Assembly: GCF_002234575.2 (NCBI RefSeq) | Contig: NZ_CP022464.2 | Coordinates: 2,728,001-2,792,000 of the forward strand | Source of the DNA: Enterocloster bolteae | GTDB taxonomy: Bacteria; Bacillota; Clostridia; Lachnospirales; Lachnospiraceae | Direction of reading: 5' to 3' | Length of the DNA stretch: 64,000 nt | In this document: piece by piece, positions 41,535 to 49,781 of the stretch | Layout of the letters: each line of letters opens with the position of its first letter | How positions within the stretch are numbered: the first letter of the stretch is position 1 | Program-made: the position numbers and the translations under genes | The notes under the pieces: generated by a model | Database searches by the model: none | The model's input: the letters and a program-made list of their open reading frames with translations, nothing else | What the model was told of the DNA's origin: nothing

Positions 41535-42596
41535 ATGACAGAACCAGATGGACAGAATGAGCGGCAGAGGCAGCAGGCCGTCCGCCTGACCGTGGCAAAG
41601 GACGGCAGTGGTGACTATGATACGGTAGGCGCGGCCCTGGAGGCCCTGGGAGACAAAGAGGGACCTCCGTCCTGCATTTTCATAAAAGAGGGCGTGTACA
41701 GGGAACGGCTGGAAATTAGAAGGCCGGGAATCACATTGGAGGGCCAGTCAGCCGGCGGCACCGTCATTACCGGTGGACTGTCTGCCGGAATGACCATGGA
41801 GGACGGCAGTAAGCGGGGGACCTTTCGGACTTACAGCGTGCTGGTAGACACCCATGATTTTACAGCAAAGAACCTGACCATTGAAAACAGCGCCGGTCCG
41901 GGCGAAGCGGTGGGACAGGCGCTGGCCCTGTATGCGGACGGGGACCGGATTCTGCTTAAGGGATGCAGGCTGCTGGGAGGCCAGGACACACTCTTTACAG
42001 GTCCCCTTCCTCCGAAGGAGATACAAAAGAACGGATTCATCGGACCAAAACAGTTTTCGCCCAGAATAAACGGACGCCACTGCTACCAGGACTGCTTTAT
42101 CCGCGGGGACATAGACTTTATATTTGGCAGTGCCACAGCTTATTTTGACAGGTGTGAGCTGTACTCTGCCGGCAGGGATACAGAGAAAAAAGGGTACGTG
42201 ACCGCTGCGTCCACTCCCAAAGGACAGAAATACGGGTATGTGTTCCGAAACTGTCGGTTTACGGGAAACAGCTCCCGTGAAAGCGTCTACCTGGGCAGGC
42301 CCTGGAGAGATTACGCCAGGACGGTCCTCATTGACTGCTATCTGGGACCCCACATATGCCGTGAGGGGTGGCATGACTGGGATAAAAAGAATGCGCGTTC
42401 CACCCTGTTTTACGGGGAATACGGAAGCTATGGACCGGGGGCGGAGGAACAGGAGGCAGTGGAACAGGGGAAAAGGGACCATTGTACATCCAGACCGGAC
42501 TGGGTTTTTATGCTTACCCGTGAACAGATACAGGATTACACCATGGAGCAGGTATTAGGCGGAACAGACGGGTGGAATCCCGGGGCATATATTTAA
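41535..42596 (+). CDS. Pectinesterase (carbohydrate esterase family 8), cytoplasmic type
   Basis: Removes methyl groups from pectin or oligogalacturonides. The 353-residue right-handed beta-helix protein has all CE8 landmarks: GQALALYADGDRILLKGCRLLGGQDTLF (the Gln of the oxyanion hole), DCFIRGDIDFIFGSATAYFD (both catalytic Asp) and VYLGRPWRDYARTV (substrate Arg/Trp). There is no signal peptide, so it would act on short methylated oligosaccharides after import. ATG 41535 is seven bases after AGGAGG; a TTG two codons earlier is also possible. It lies 23 bp before the YesN gene, tying it to the regulatory and transport genes that follow. Confidence 0.9.
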   Translation: MTEPDGQNERQRQQAVRLTVAKDGSGDYDTVGAALEALGDKEGPPSCIFIKEGVYRERLEIRRPGITLEGQSAGGTVITGGLSAGMTMEDGSKRGTFRTYSVLVDTHDFTAKNLTIENSAGPGEAVGQALALYADGDRILLKGCRLLGGQDTLFTGPLPPKEIQKNGFIGPKQFSPRINGRHCYQDCFIRGDIDFIFGSATAYFDRCELYSAGRDTEKKGYVTAASTPKGQKYGYVFRNCRFTGNSSRESVYLGRPWRDYARTVLIDCYLGPHICREGWHDWDKKNARSTLFYGEYGSYGPGAEEQEAVEQGKRDHCTSRPDWVFMLTREQIQDYTMEQVLGGTDGWNPGAYI

Positions 42597-42619
42597 GTTA
42601 AGAAGGAAGGGATATACTT

Positions 42620-44257
42620 ATGGATTTATACCGTATCATACTGGTGGACGACGAGGAAGAGGTCAGGCAGAGCATCATCAGGAAAATTGACTGGACGGGA
42701 GCCGGTTTCTGCGTGGTTGGGGATGCGGAAAACGGGGAGGAAGCCCTGGAGAAAGTGGAGGCACTGGAGCCGGACCTGATACTGACGGACATCAGGATGC
42801 CCTTTATGGACGGCCTTTCCCTGGCCGAACGGGTGAGGCAGAAATATCCTTCAGTTAAAATTGTGATTTTTTCAGGCTATGATGATTTTGATTATGCCAA
42901 GCAGGCTATCAAGCTGAATGTGACGGAGTACATCCTGAAGCCTGTGAATGTGGAGGAACTGACGGCCATCTTAAAACGTATCAAATCCAACCTGGACGAT
43001 GAGATTGAGCAGAAAAGGAATGTGAGTCTGCTGCGTGAAAATTATATACGCAGCCTTCCTATTCTCAGGGACCAGTTTTTAAACGAGCTGGTGGGGAGCA
43101 CTGTGCCCGGAAACGTACTTAAGGAAAAACTGGCTGAGTATGATATCCCGCTGGCAGGCGCCAAGAAATGGGTGGCCGCGGCCATTGACATAGAGCCGGA
43201 GGAGATCCGGGAGGGGAATATGCTGCCTCTCCACAAGGAGAGGGACCTGATTCCTATTTCTGTCATGCAGGTTGTGGAGGAAAAGCTGGGGAACTATTGC
43301 CGTTCTTCCGTATTCACTTCCTCCAGGACCTCCTGGTCTGAGCTGGCCCTTATTGCTGCCATTGACGAGGATAACAGCCAGACAGGACTGATAGATGTGC
43401 TGGGGGATATCTGCAAGGAAACAAAGAAGATTCTGGAGGTGCCCATCACTATCGGCATTGGCCACAGCTGCCAGGACCTGGGGGAGATCAGCGGCTCCTA
43501 TAAGACGGCTGTGGACGCCCTTGGCTATAAGGCCATTGTGGGAGCGGGAAGCACCATCTATATCAATGATGTGGAGCCTGTAAGCGGGGGAAAGCTCAGC
43601 TTTGACAGCAAGGACGAAGCAGAGCTTATTGCAGCCATTAAGTTCGGTCCCAGGGAGAAGATAGAGGAAGCAGTACAGGCAGTCATGGATAAAATGAGCG
43701 ATGCAAAGGTGCATTTCAGGCAGTGCCAGGCATATATGCTCAGCGTGTCCAGCTCCATAGTCCAGCTGATTCAGCAGTATGACCTGGACCTGGAACAGCT
43801 GGCGGAGGAGGGGGAGGAGCAGGGGGATACCTTTGCCGTCATCCCAAGGATGATGAAAAAGGAGGACTTTGCCCACTGGCTTCTCTCAGCCGCCCTCAGG
43901 ATGAACCAGGCCATGAACCGGGAGCGGGATAATACCATGAAGCAGGTCATCCAGAAGGCCAAGGAATATATTATGGACAATTACCAGGATCCGGATTTGT
44001 CTGTGGAGAAAATATGCCGCCAGCTGCACATGAGCCCGGCCTATTTTTCCACCATGTTCAAGAAGGAGACAGGACAGGCATATACCGCCTACCTGACCCA
44101 GGTCCGCCTGGACAAGGCGGTGGAGCTTCTTAACAAGACCGATGACAAGACCTATGTCATAGCGGCCAAGGTGGGATACCAGGAGCAGAATTATTTCAGC
44201 TATGTGTTCAAGAAACGTTTCGGGGTTTCGCCCACCAAGTTCAGAGGGGCAAAATAG
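42620..44257 (+). CDS. Response regulator with AraC-type DNA-binding domain (YesN-like)
   Basis: A 545-residue transcription factor. The receiver (1-120) has acidic residues D10-D11, phospho-acceptor D57 in LILTDIRMPFMDG and the Lys in EYILKPVNVEEL. A long middle region (130-430) resembles YesN linkers. Two helix-turn-helix motifs of an AraC domain fill 445-545 (DLSVEKICRQLHMSPAYFSTMFKKETG and YVIAAKVGYQEQNYFSYVFKKRFGVSPT). Such regulators usually activate adjacent sugar transporters. It is followed 65 bp later by its likely kinase. Confidence 0.92.
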   Translation: MDLYRIILVDDEEEVRQSIIRKIDWTGAGFCVVGDAENGEEALEKVEALEPDLILTDIRMPFMDGLSLAERVRQKYPSVKIVIFSGYDDFDYAKQAIKLNVTEYILKPVNVEELTAILKRIKSNLDDEIEQKRNVSLLRENYIRSLPILRDQFLNELVGSTVPGNVLKEKLAEYDIPLAGAKKWVAAAIDIEPEEIREGNMLPLHKERDLIPISVMQVVEEKLGNYCRSSVFTSSRTSWSELALIAAIDEDNSQTGLIDVLGDICKETKKILEVPITIGIGHSCQDLGEISGSYKTAVDALGYKAIVGAGSTIYINDVEPVSGGKLSFDSKDEAELIAAIKFGPREKIEEAVQAVMDKMSDAKVHFRQCQAYMLSVSSSIVQLIQQYDLDLEQLAEEGEEQGDTFAVIPRMMKKEDFAHWLLSAALRMNQAMNRERDNTMKQVIQKAKEYIMDNYQDPDLSVEKICRQLHMSPAYFSTMFKKETGQAYTAYLTQVRLDKAVELLNKTDDKTYVIAAKVGYQEQNYFSYVFKKRFGVSPTKFRGAK

Positions 44258-44322
44258 ATACAACAGGTCTGCCGCGCCGCTTTTGGCGGGAACAGGGCAG
44301 GCAGCGTAAAGGAGCAGGGGAC

Positions 44323-46119
44323 ATGTTGTTTGAGAAGCAGAGGATTAAGCTGCAGAAGGCCAGTATACGGTATATCATATTCATCTACTTTACACTGACG
44401 GCCCTGGCCGCAAGTATATTCATAGGCATTTCCCTGTATTCCAGGCTGTCGGGCCAGATGTCCGCCACCATCCGGGAGGAGAACCAGATACTGATTAATC
44501 AGATCACCAGGTCCATGGAGGATTACCTGCGGACCGTGATGAAGCTGTCTGATTCCCTGTACTACGGTGTCGTCAAGAACGCGGACCTGGCCAGCGGTTC
44601 CATCGGGAGCGAGATGACCCTTCTCTATGACAATAACAAGGACAATGTGGAGAATATAGCCCTTTTGTCCAAGGAGGGAAAGCTGCTGGAAGCCGTGCCT
44701 GCGGCCCGCCTTAAGACAAATGTGGATGTCACCGGTGAAAACTGGTTCACCTCCACCCTGGAGAAAACGGAAAATATGCATTTTTCCACGCCCCATGTCC
44801 AGTACATTTTTGACGGCAGCGAGAACCAGTACCGGTGGGTCATTTCCCTGTCAAGGGCAGTGGAGATTACCCGGGGACCTTCCACGGACCAGGGAGTCCT
44901 GCTGATTGACATACGCTACAGCAGCCTGGAGCAGCTCTTTGACGGGGTAAATCTGGGAAATGGAGGCTATGTCTATTTAATTAGCAGCAGCGGGGAAATC
45001 ATATACCACCCCCAGGCCCAGCTTATTGACTCAGGAATTGTACGGGAAAACAACCTGGAGGTATCCGGACTCAGGGACGGCAATTACCGGCAGACCGTGG
45101 ATGGGGAGGAACGGACCGTCACGGTTAAGACTGTGGGATATACAGGCTGGAAGGTGGTGGGGGTGACGCCCCTTGACGGCGTGTCCCTCAACAATATAAA
45201 GACAAAGCTCCTGGTGATTTTCATGATTGCCTTTGTCCTTTTTATCATGACCATTATTAATTCCTATATCTCATCCAGGATAACAGACCCAATCAAGGAG
45301 CTGGAGAAATCTGTCAATGAAATTGAGGCAGGTAATCTGGAGACAGAGGTCAGGAGCGGCGGCTCCTACGAGATACAGCATCTGGGCAATTCCATACAGA
45401 ACATGGCCCGGCAGATACGGCGGCTTATGGACGATATTGTGGCGGAGCATGAATCCAAGCGAAAGAGCGAGTTCGACACCCTCCAGGCGCAGATTAACCC
45501 CCATTTCCTGTATAACACTCTGGACATCATAGTGTGGATGATTGAAAATGAGAACCTGACTGACGCGGTGCGCGTCGTGACGGCTCTGGCCAGGTTTTTC
45601 CGCATCAGCCTCAGCAGGGGAAAGAGCATCATAACTGTCAGGGATGAGCTGGAGCATGTGCGAAACTACCTTATGATTCAGCACATGCGCTATAAAAATA
45701 AGTTTACTTATACCGTGGAGGCAGAGGATGAGGTCCTTGACCTGGCCAGTCTCAAGCTTGTCCTCCAGCCGCTGGTGGAAAATGCCATCTATCACGGCAT
45801 GGAATTTATGGACGGGGACGGGGAAATCCGTATCCGGGCATGGCGGCAGGATAAGGATTTATTTATGAGTGTATCGGACAACGGCCTGGGGATGACCCGT
45901 GAGCAGGTGAAACGGCTGTTCGGGGATACGGATCACATGCCGTCGGGCAGGGGTTCCGGTATCGGAGTGAAGAATGTCCACCAACGTATCCGTCTGTATT
46001 TTGGCAATGACTACGGACTGGAAATCCAGTCGGAGCCGGATGAAGGGACAACGGTCACGGCCCATCTGCCGGCCATCCCCTATGAGGAAGTAAAGAAAGA
46101 GGGATCCTATGTTAAATAA
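44323..46119 (+). CDS. Membrane sensor histidine kinase (YesM-like)
   Basis: A 598-residue kinase. One transmembrane helix lies near residues 15-38 and a second near 290-312. Between them is a ~250-residue extracellular domain of dCache type (IRYSSLEQLFDGVNLGNGGYVYLISSSGEII). HAMP (313-365; ITDPIKELEKSVNEIEAGNLE) leads into the His_kinase domain with phospho-acceptor H394 in AQINPHFLYNTLD, then an ATPase (VLQPLVENAIYHG; SDNGLGM; GSGIGVKNVHQRIRLYFG). The stop overlaps the next gene by 11 bp, linking its synthesis to the binding-protein-like partner. Confidence 0.92.
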   Translation: MLFEKQRIKLQKASIRYIIFIYFTLTALAASIFIGISLYSRLSGQMSATIREENQILINQITRSMEDYLRTVMKLSDSLYYGVVKNADLASGSIGSEMTLLYDNNKDNVENIALLSKEGKLLEAVPAARLKTNVDVTGENWFTSTLEKTENMHFSTPHVQYIFDGSENQYRWVISLSRAVEITRGPSTDQGVLLIDIRYSSLEQLFDGVNLGNGGYVYLISSSGEIIYHPQAQLIDSGIVRENNLEVSGLRDGNYRQTVDGEERTVTVKTVGYTGWKVVGVTPLDGVSLNNIKTKLLVIFMIAFVLFIMTIINSYISSRITDPIKELEKSVNEIEAGNLETEVRSGGSYEIQHLGNSIQNMARQIRRLMDDIVAEHESKRKSEFDTLQAQINPHFLYNTLDIIVWMIENENLTDAVRVVTALARFFRISLSRGKSIITVRDELEHVRNYLMIQHMRYKNKFTYTVEAEDEVLDLASLKLVLQPLVENAIYHGMEFMDGDGEIRIRAWRQDKDLFMSVSDNGLGMTREQVKRLFGDTDHMPSGRGSGIGVKNVHQRIRLYFGNDYGLEIQSEPDEGTTVTAHLPAIPYEEVKKEGSYVK

Positions 46120-47080
46120 AGGAAAAATACTCTGGTGCGTATGGGCCGGCATCCTGGTCCTGCTGTTTTTGATGTCCTCCACGGATCTGATAATCAAGGA
46201 AAAAAAGATTGAGGTATATCCGATCTCCGTCATAATAGAAGGGGACAACGACGACTACTATGTAAATTTCAAAAAGGGTATGGACCAGGCCGCAGTGGAG
46301 TTCCATGGGGATGTCAGCTTTATCACCCTCTATGCCTCTGATGACCAGGACCAGCAGATGGACCTGGTAAAACGGGAAATCAGGGACGGGACCAGGGCGG
46401 TGATTCTGGCTCCGGTAAAGCCTGAGGAGGCGGTAAGGGGACTGGAGGATATGAACCCGGGCTGCCCCGTCATCCTTCTGGGCCAGTCTCCTGATGAGGG
46501 CGGGACTCTGGATACCATCGGTGTGGACGGCAGGAAGATTGGAAGGCTGCTGGGCGAAGCGGCGGCTTCCCAGGCACCCAGGGATGTACCGGTCTATCTC
46601 TTTTGCAGGGGACTGGACTATGGGGACAGCGCCCAGGTCTACGAGGGGGTCCGGACTGTGCTGGATGAGCGGGGATATCATTACCGGCTTATTGAGAGGA
46701 AAAACCAGGACACATACCACCAGGCCATACAGGAAACGGACTCTCCCGGAGGCGGCAGGATCACCATTATAGCACTGGATGTGCAGTCGCTGGACCAGGC
46801 CACCCGGATACTGGAGGAAAACACCATATACCAGGGCCGGGTGGCAGGGCTCTACGGCGCAGGAAGCACCACCTCCCTGCTCAGGGCTCTGGATAAGGGA
46901 ATTGTCACAGGAATGACTGCATATAACCAGTTTGACGAGGGATATTTAAGCGTGAAGCAGGCAGTGGAAGCTATTCAGGGTACGCGCCAGAAGCAGCAGA
47001 CCATGCTGGAGGCCATCTATGTGGATGAGGATAAGTTGAGGGATAAGACATACGAGAAAATGCTCTATCCCATTGAGTAA
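46109..47080 (+). CDS. Membrane-anchored sugar-binding-like protein 1
   Basis: A 323-residue protein with an uncleaved-looking N-terminal helix (KILWCVWAGILVLLFLMSS, 6-24) and an outside domain of the Peripla_BP_4 (ribose/galactose binding) fold: SVIIEGDNDDYYVNFKKGMDQAA, then AVILAPVKPEEA, IGVDGRKIGRLLGEAAA and ALDVQSLDQATRILEE. There is no lipobox. Overlap with the kinase gene suggests it works as a ligand sensor touching the kinase's outside domain rather than as a transport protein. Sugar-binding-protein/histidine-kinase pairs of this kind are known in Clostridia (XylFII with LytS, from memory). The ligand is unknown. Confidence 0.8.
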   Translation: MLNKGKILWCVWAGILVLLFLMSSTDLIIKEKKIEVYPISVIIEGDNDDYYVNFKKGMDQAAVEFHGDVSFITLYASDDQDQQMDLVKREIRDGTRAVILAPVKPEEAVRGLEDMNPGCPVILLGQSPDEGGTLDTIGVDGRKIGRLLGEAAASQAPRDVPVYLFCRGLDYGDSAQVYEGVRTVLDERGYHYRLIERKNQDTYHQAIQETDSPGGGRITIIALDVQSLDQATRILEENTIYQGRVAGLYGAGSTTSLLRALDKGIVTGMTAYNQFDEGYLSVKQAVEAIQGTRQKQQTMLEAIYVDEDKLRDKTYEKMLYPIE

Positions 47081-47131
47081 GTGAGAGGGGCCGGAAGTAA
47101 GAGGAAACAAGATAAGGAAAGGGGCATTGCG

Positions 47132-48184
47132 GTGAAAGGGAAGTGGATGTATCTATTGGCAGCCTGCATGGGGGCGGCTGTCCTTATAGGTGTGTGGCAG
47201 TACATGGGAAGGGAAGACGGGCGGAAGGCGGATAAGAACTCTGTCCGCATCGGGGTTCTGCTCTACCGGGGGGACGACACCTTCATCGGCACTCTGCGCA
47301 CCGGCCTGGAGGACAAGGCAAAGGAATATGAACAGGAAACAGGGATCAAGGTAAAGCTGGATATCATGGACGCCAAGGGGAGTCAGAATACCCAGAACAG
47401 CCAGGTGGAGCGTCTCATTTCCCTGGGCTGCGATGCCCTGTGCATCAACAGTGTGGACCGTTCGTCGGCCTCCATCATCATTGACAAGGCCATGGACGCA
47501 GGAACTCCGGTGGTATTCTTTAACCGGGAACCGGTGGAGGAGGATATGAACCGCTGGGAAAAGCTGTACTATGTGGGAGCGGACGCCAAGGAATCCGCTG
47601 TGCTTCAGGGAGACATCCTGGTGGATGCCTATAATCAGGATACACGAACCCTGGATGCCAACGGCAACGGCCTGGTAAGTTATGTGCTTTTGGAAGGGGA
47701 GACCAGCCATCAGGACTCCCTGATACGCACGGAGTGGTCCATCCAGACCTTAAAGGACGGGGGCGTTCCACTGGAGAAGATTACAGGAGGAATTGCCAAC
47801 TGGGACAGGAGCCAGGCATCAGCCCTGATGGAGCAGTGGCTGAAGGAGTATCCGGGACAGATTGAGCTGGTGGTCAGCAATAATGACGACATGGCCCTGG
47901 GAGCCATCGACGCTATGAACCGGGCCGGAATCGGGGCCAATTCCATTAAGGTGGTGGGTATCGACGGCACCCCGGTGGGCATAAAGGCTCTGGAGGAAGG
48001 GTATCTTTTCGGCACAGTGGAATCAGATAAGGAACGCTACTCCCAGGCCATATTTGACATTGCCTGGAGTCTGTCCCTGGGCCAGGACCCGAAGGACAGG
48101 GTGCCGCAGCTGGAGGGGAATTATTACTGGTGTCCTCAGCGGGCGCTGACCCAGACTGAGGCAAAATTGCTTAAAAACCAGTGA
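47132..48184 (+). CDS. Membrane-anchored sugar-binding-like protein 2 (MglB-type)
   Basis: A 350-residue protein of the galactose/glucose-binding family in normal order: VRIGVLLYRGDDTFIGTLRTGLEDKA, ALCINSVDRSSASIIIDKA, VVFFNREP, YYVGADAKESAVLQGDILVDAYN, LVVSNNDDMALGAIDAM and VVGIDGTPVGIKALEEGYLFGTV. The N-terminal helix (WMYLLAACMGAAVLIGVW) has LAAC but too few residues before the Cys for a lipoprotein signal, so it is probably an anchor. GTG 47132 with AAAGG upstream is preferred over the GTG at 47081, directly after the previous stop. It may be a second sensor or a membrane-tethered receptor for the transporter. Confidence 0.78.
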   Translation: MKGKWMYLLAACMGAAVLIGVWQYMGREDGRKADKNSVRIGVLLYRGDDTFIGTLRTGLEDKAKEYEQETGIKVKLDIMDAKGSQNTQNSQVERLISLGCDALCINSVDRSSASIIIDKAMDAGTPVVFFNREPVEEDMNRWEKLYYVGADAKESAVLQGDILVDAYNQDTRTLDANGNGLVSYVLLEGETSHQDSLIRTEWSIQTLKDGGVPLEKITGGIANWDRSQASALMEQWLKEYPGQIELVVSNNDDMALGAIDAMNRAGIGANSIKVVGIDGTPVGIKALEEGYLFGTVESDKERYSQAIFDIAWSLSLGQDPKDRVPQLEGNYYWCPQRALTQTEAKLLKNQ

Positions 48185-48254
48185 TTCATATCAGAAACAC
48201 CGATGAAAAGAGATAAAATCGAAGAAATTTTATAATCATTCTATAAAAATCATA

Positions 48255-48283
48255 TGGAAAAATGCACAACCGGGTCGTATAAT
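48255..48283 (+). promoter_or_regulatory. Predicted promoter of the mgl transporter genes
   Basis: TGGAAA (48255-48260; 4/6), 17 bp, perfect TATAAT (48278-48283), 60 bp before mglB. The weak -35 suits an activator such as the upstream YesN-like protein. A GTTGTT/AACAAC hairpin (48290-48308) lies in the leader. Confidence 0.5.
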
Positions 48284-48342
48284 AAACTTGTTGTTAAGCA
48301 AAAACAACCAAAGTCAACAAAATTATAAGGGAGGAATTAAAA

Positions 48343-49683
48343 ATGAAGAAAGCATTAAGTGTTGCTCTTGCGTGTTCCATGGCATTATCACTGGTTGCCT
48401 GCGGAGGCGGCAGCAAGCCAACAGAAGCACCAACCACAGCAGCTGCCGGGGATACCACAACCGAAGCAGCAGCAGACACAACCGCGGCAGACACAGCAGC
48501 TGCACCGGAAGCAGGCGCAGAGGTGGCAAACAAGGATAAGCCTTTAGTATGGTTTAACCGCCAGCCCTCCAGCAGTGCTACAGGACAGCTTGATATGACG
48601 GCCCTGAATTTTAATAAGGATACATATTATGTAGGTTTCGACGCAAATCAGGGCGCTGAGCTTCAGGGTACCATGGTTAAGGACTACATCGAGAAGAACA
48701 TCGACTCAATTGACCGCAACGGCGATGGAATCATCGGCTACGTTCTGGCAATCGGAGACATCGGACATAACGACTCTATCGCACGTACAAGAGGCATCCG
48801 TAAGGCTCTCGGCACCGCAGTAGAGAAAGACGGCAATGTCAACAGCGATCCTGTTGGTACAAACGCAGACGGTACAGCAACTGTTGTACAGGACGGCTCC
48901 ATCGAAGTTGGCGGAAAGACATATGTTGTCCGCGAGCTTGCTTCCCAGGAGATGAAGAACTCTGCAGGCGCTACATGGGATGCTGCCACAGCTGGTAATG
49001 CAATCGGCACATGGTCTTCCTCTTTCGGCGATCAGATTGATATTGTTGCATCCAATAACGACGGTATGGGCATGTCCATGTTCAACGCATGGTCCAAGGA
49101 CAATAAGGTTCCTACATTTGGCTATGACGCAAACAGCGACGCAGTAGCAGCTATCGCTGAGGGCTACGGCGGCACTATCAGCCAGCATGCAGACGTACAG
49201 GCTTACCTGACACTCCGCGTACTGCGCAACGCACTGGACGGAGTTGATATTGATACAGGTATCGGCACAGCAGACGATGCAGGCAATGTCTTAAGTCCTG
49301 ATGTATATGTTTACAAGGCAGATGAGCGTTCCTACTACGCACTGAACGTTGCTGTTACTGCTGAAAACTATACAGATTTCACAGATTCCACAATGGTATA
49401 CGCACCTGTATCCAATCAGCTGGATGAGGCTACCCATGCTACAAAGAACGTATGGCTGAACATCTACAACTCAGCTGATAACTTCCTTGGCTCAACCTAT
49501 CAGCCTCTGCTCCAGAAATACGATAAGCTTCTCAACCTCAAGGTTGACTATATCGGCGGCGACGGACAGACAGAGTCCAATATTACAAACCGTCTTGGAA
49601 ATCCAAGCCAGTATGACGCATTTGCCATCAACATGGTTAAGACAGACAATGCAGCTTCATACACATCTCTGCTTGAGCAGTAA
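48343..49683 (+). CDS. mglB: Galactose/glucose-binding lipoprotein, apparently circularly permuted
   Basis: The 446-residue substrate-binding lipoprotein has signal and lipobox LVAC (C20), then an Ala/Thr/Glu linker to about residue 62. The mature domain starts at KPLVWFNRQP, which in normal family members (such as the neighbour at 47132) comes about 120 residues in. The missing first part is found at the C-terminus: residues 368-446 (NVWLNIYNSADNFLGSTYQPLL ... YDAFAINMVKTDNAASYTSLL) parallel that neighbour's N-terminal IGVLLYRGDDTFIGT...CDALCINSVDRSSASII. Ligand regions VGFDANQGAELQGTMV and VASNNDGMGMSMFNA are kept. I recall a Treponema glucose-binding protein (Tp0684) of similar topology. 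Function as a sugar receptor is likely. Confidence 0.85.
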   Translation: MKKALSVALACSMALSLVACGGGSKPTEAPTTAAAGDTTTEAAADTTAADTAAAPEAGAEVANKDKPLVWFNRQPSSSATGQLDMTALNFNKDTYYVGFDANQGAELQGTMVKDYIEKNIDSIDRNGDGIIGYVLAIGDIGHNDSIARTRGIRKALGTAVEKDGNVNSDPVGTNADGTATVVQDGSIEVGGKTYVVRELASQEMKNSAGATWDAATAGNAIGTWSSSFGDQIDIVASNNDGMGMSMFNAWSKDNKVPTFGYDANSDAVAAIAEGYGGTISQHADVQAYLTLRVLRNALDGVDIDTGIGTADDAGNVLSPDVYVYKADERSYYALNVAVTAENYTDFTDSTMVYAPVSNQLDEATHATKNVWLNIYNSADNFLGSTYQPLLQKYDKLLNLKVDYIGGDGQTESNITNRLGNPSQYDAFAINMVKTDNAASYTSLLEQ

Positions 49684-49709
49684 TATTCATTGAAATAAAG
49701 ATGTACTGT

Positions 49710-49737
49710 TATTAGGGAGAAGAAATTCTCCCTAATA
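49710..49737 (+). promoter_or_regulatory. Intercistronic hairpin with GAAA loop between mglB and mglA
   Basis: A perfect 12-bp stem (TATTAGGGAGAA / TTCTCCCTAATA) closes a GAAA tetraloop. No U-run follows. Such hairpins after binding-protein genes protect the upstream mRNA and keep the receptor more abundant than the ATPase and permease. Confidence 0.7.
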
Positions 49738-49781
49738 TTAAATATTGAAACCTATCAATCTACATATACAGGAGTAAAATA

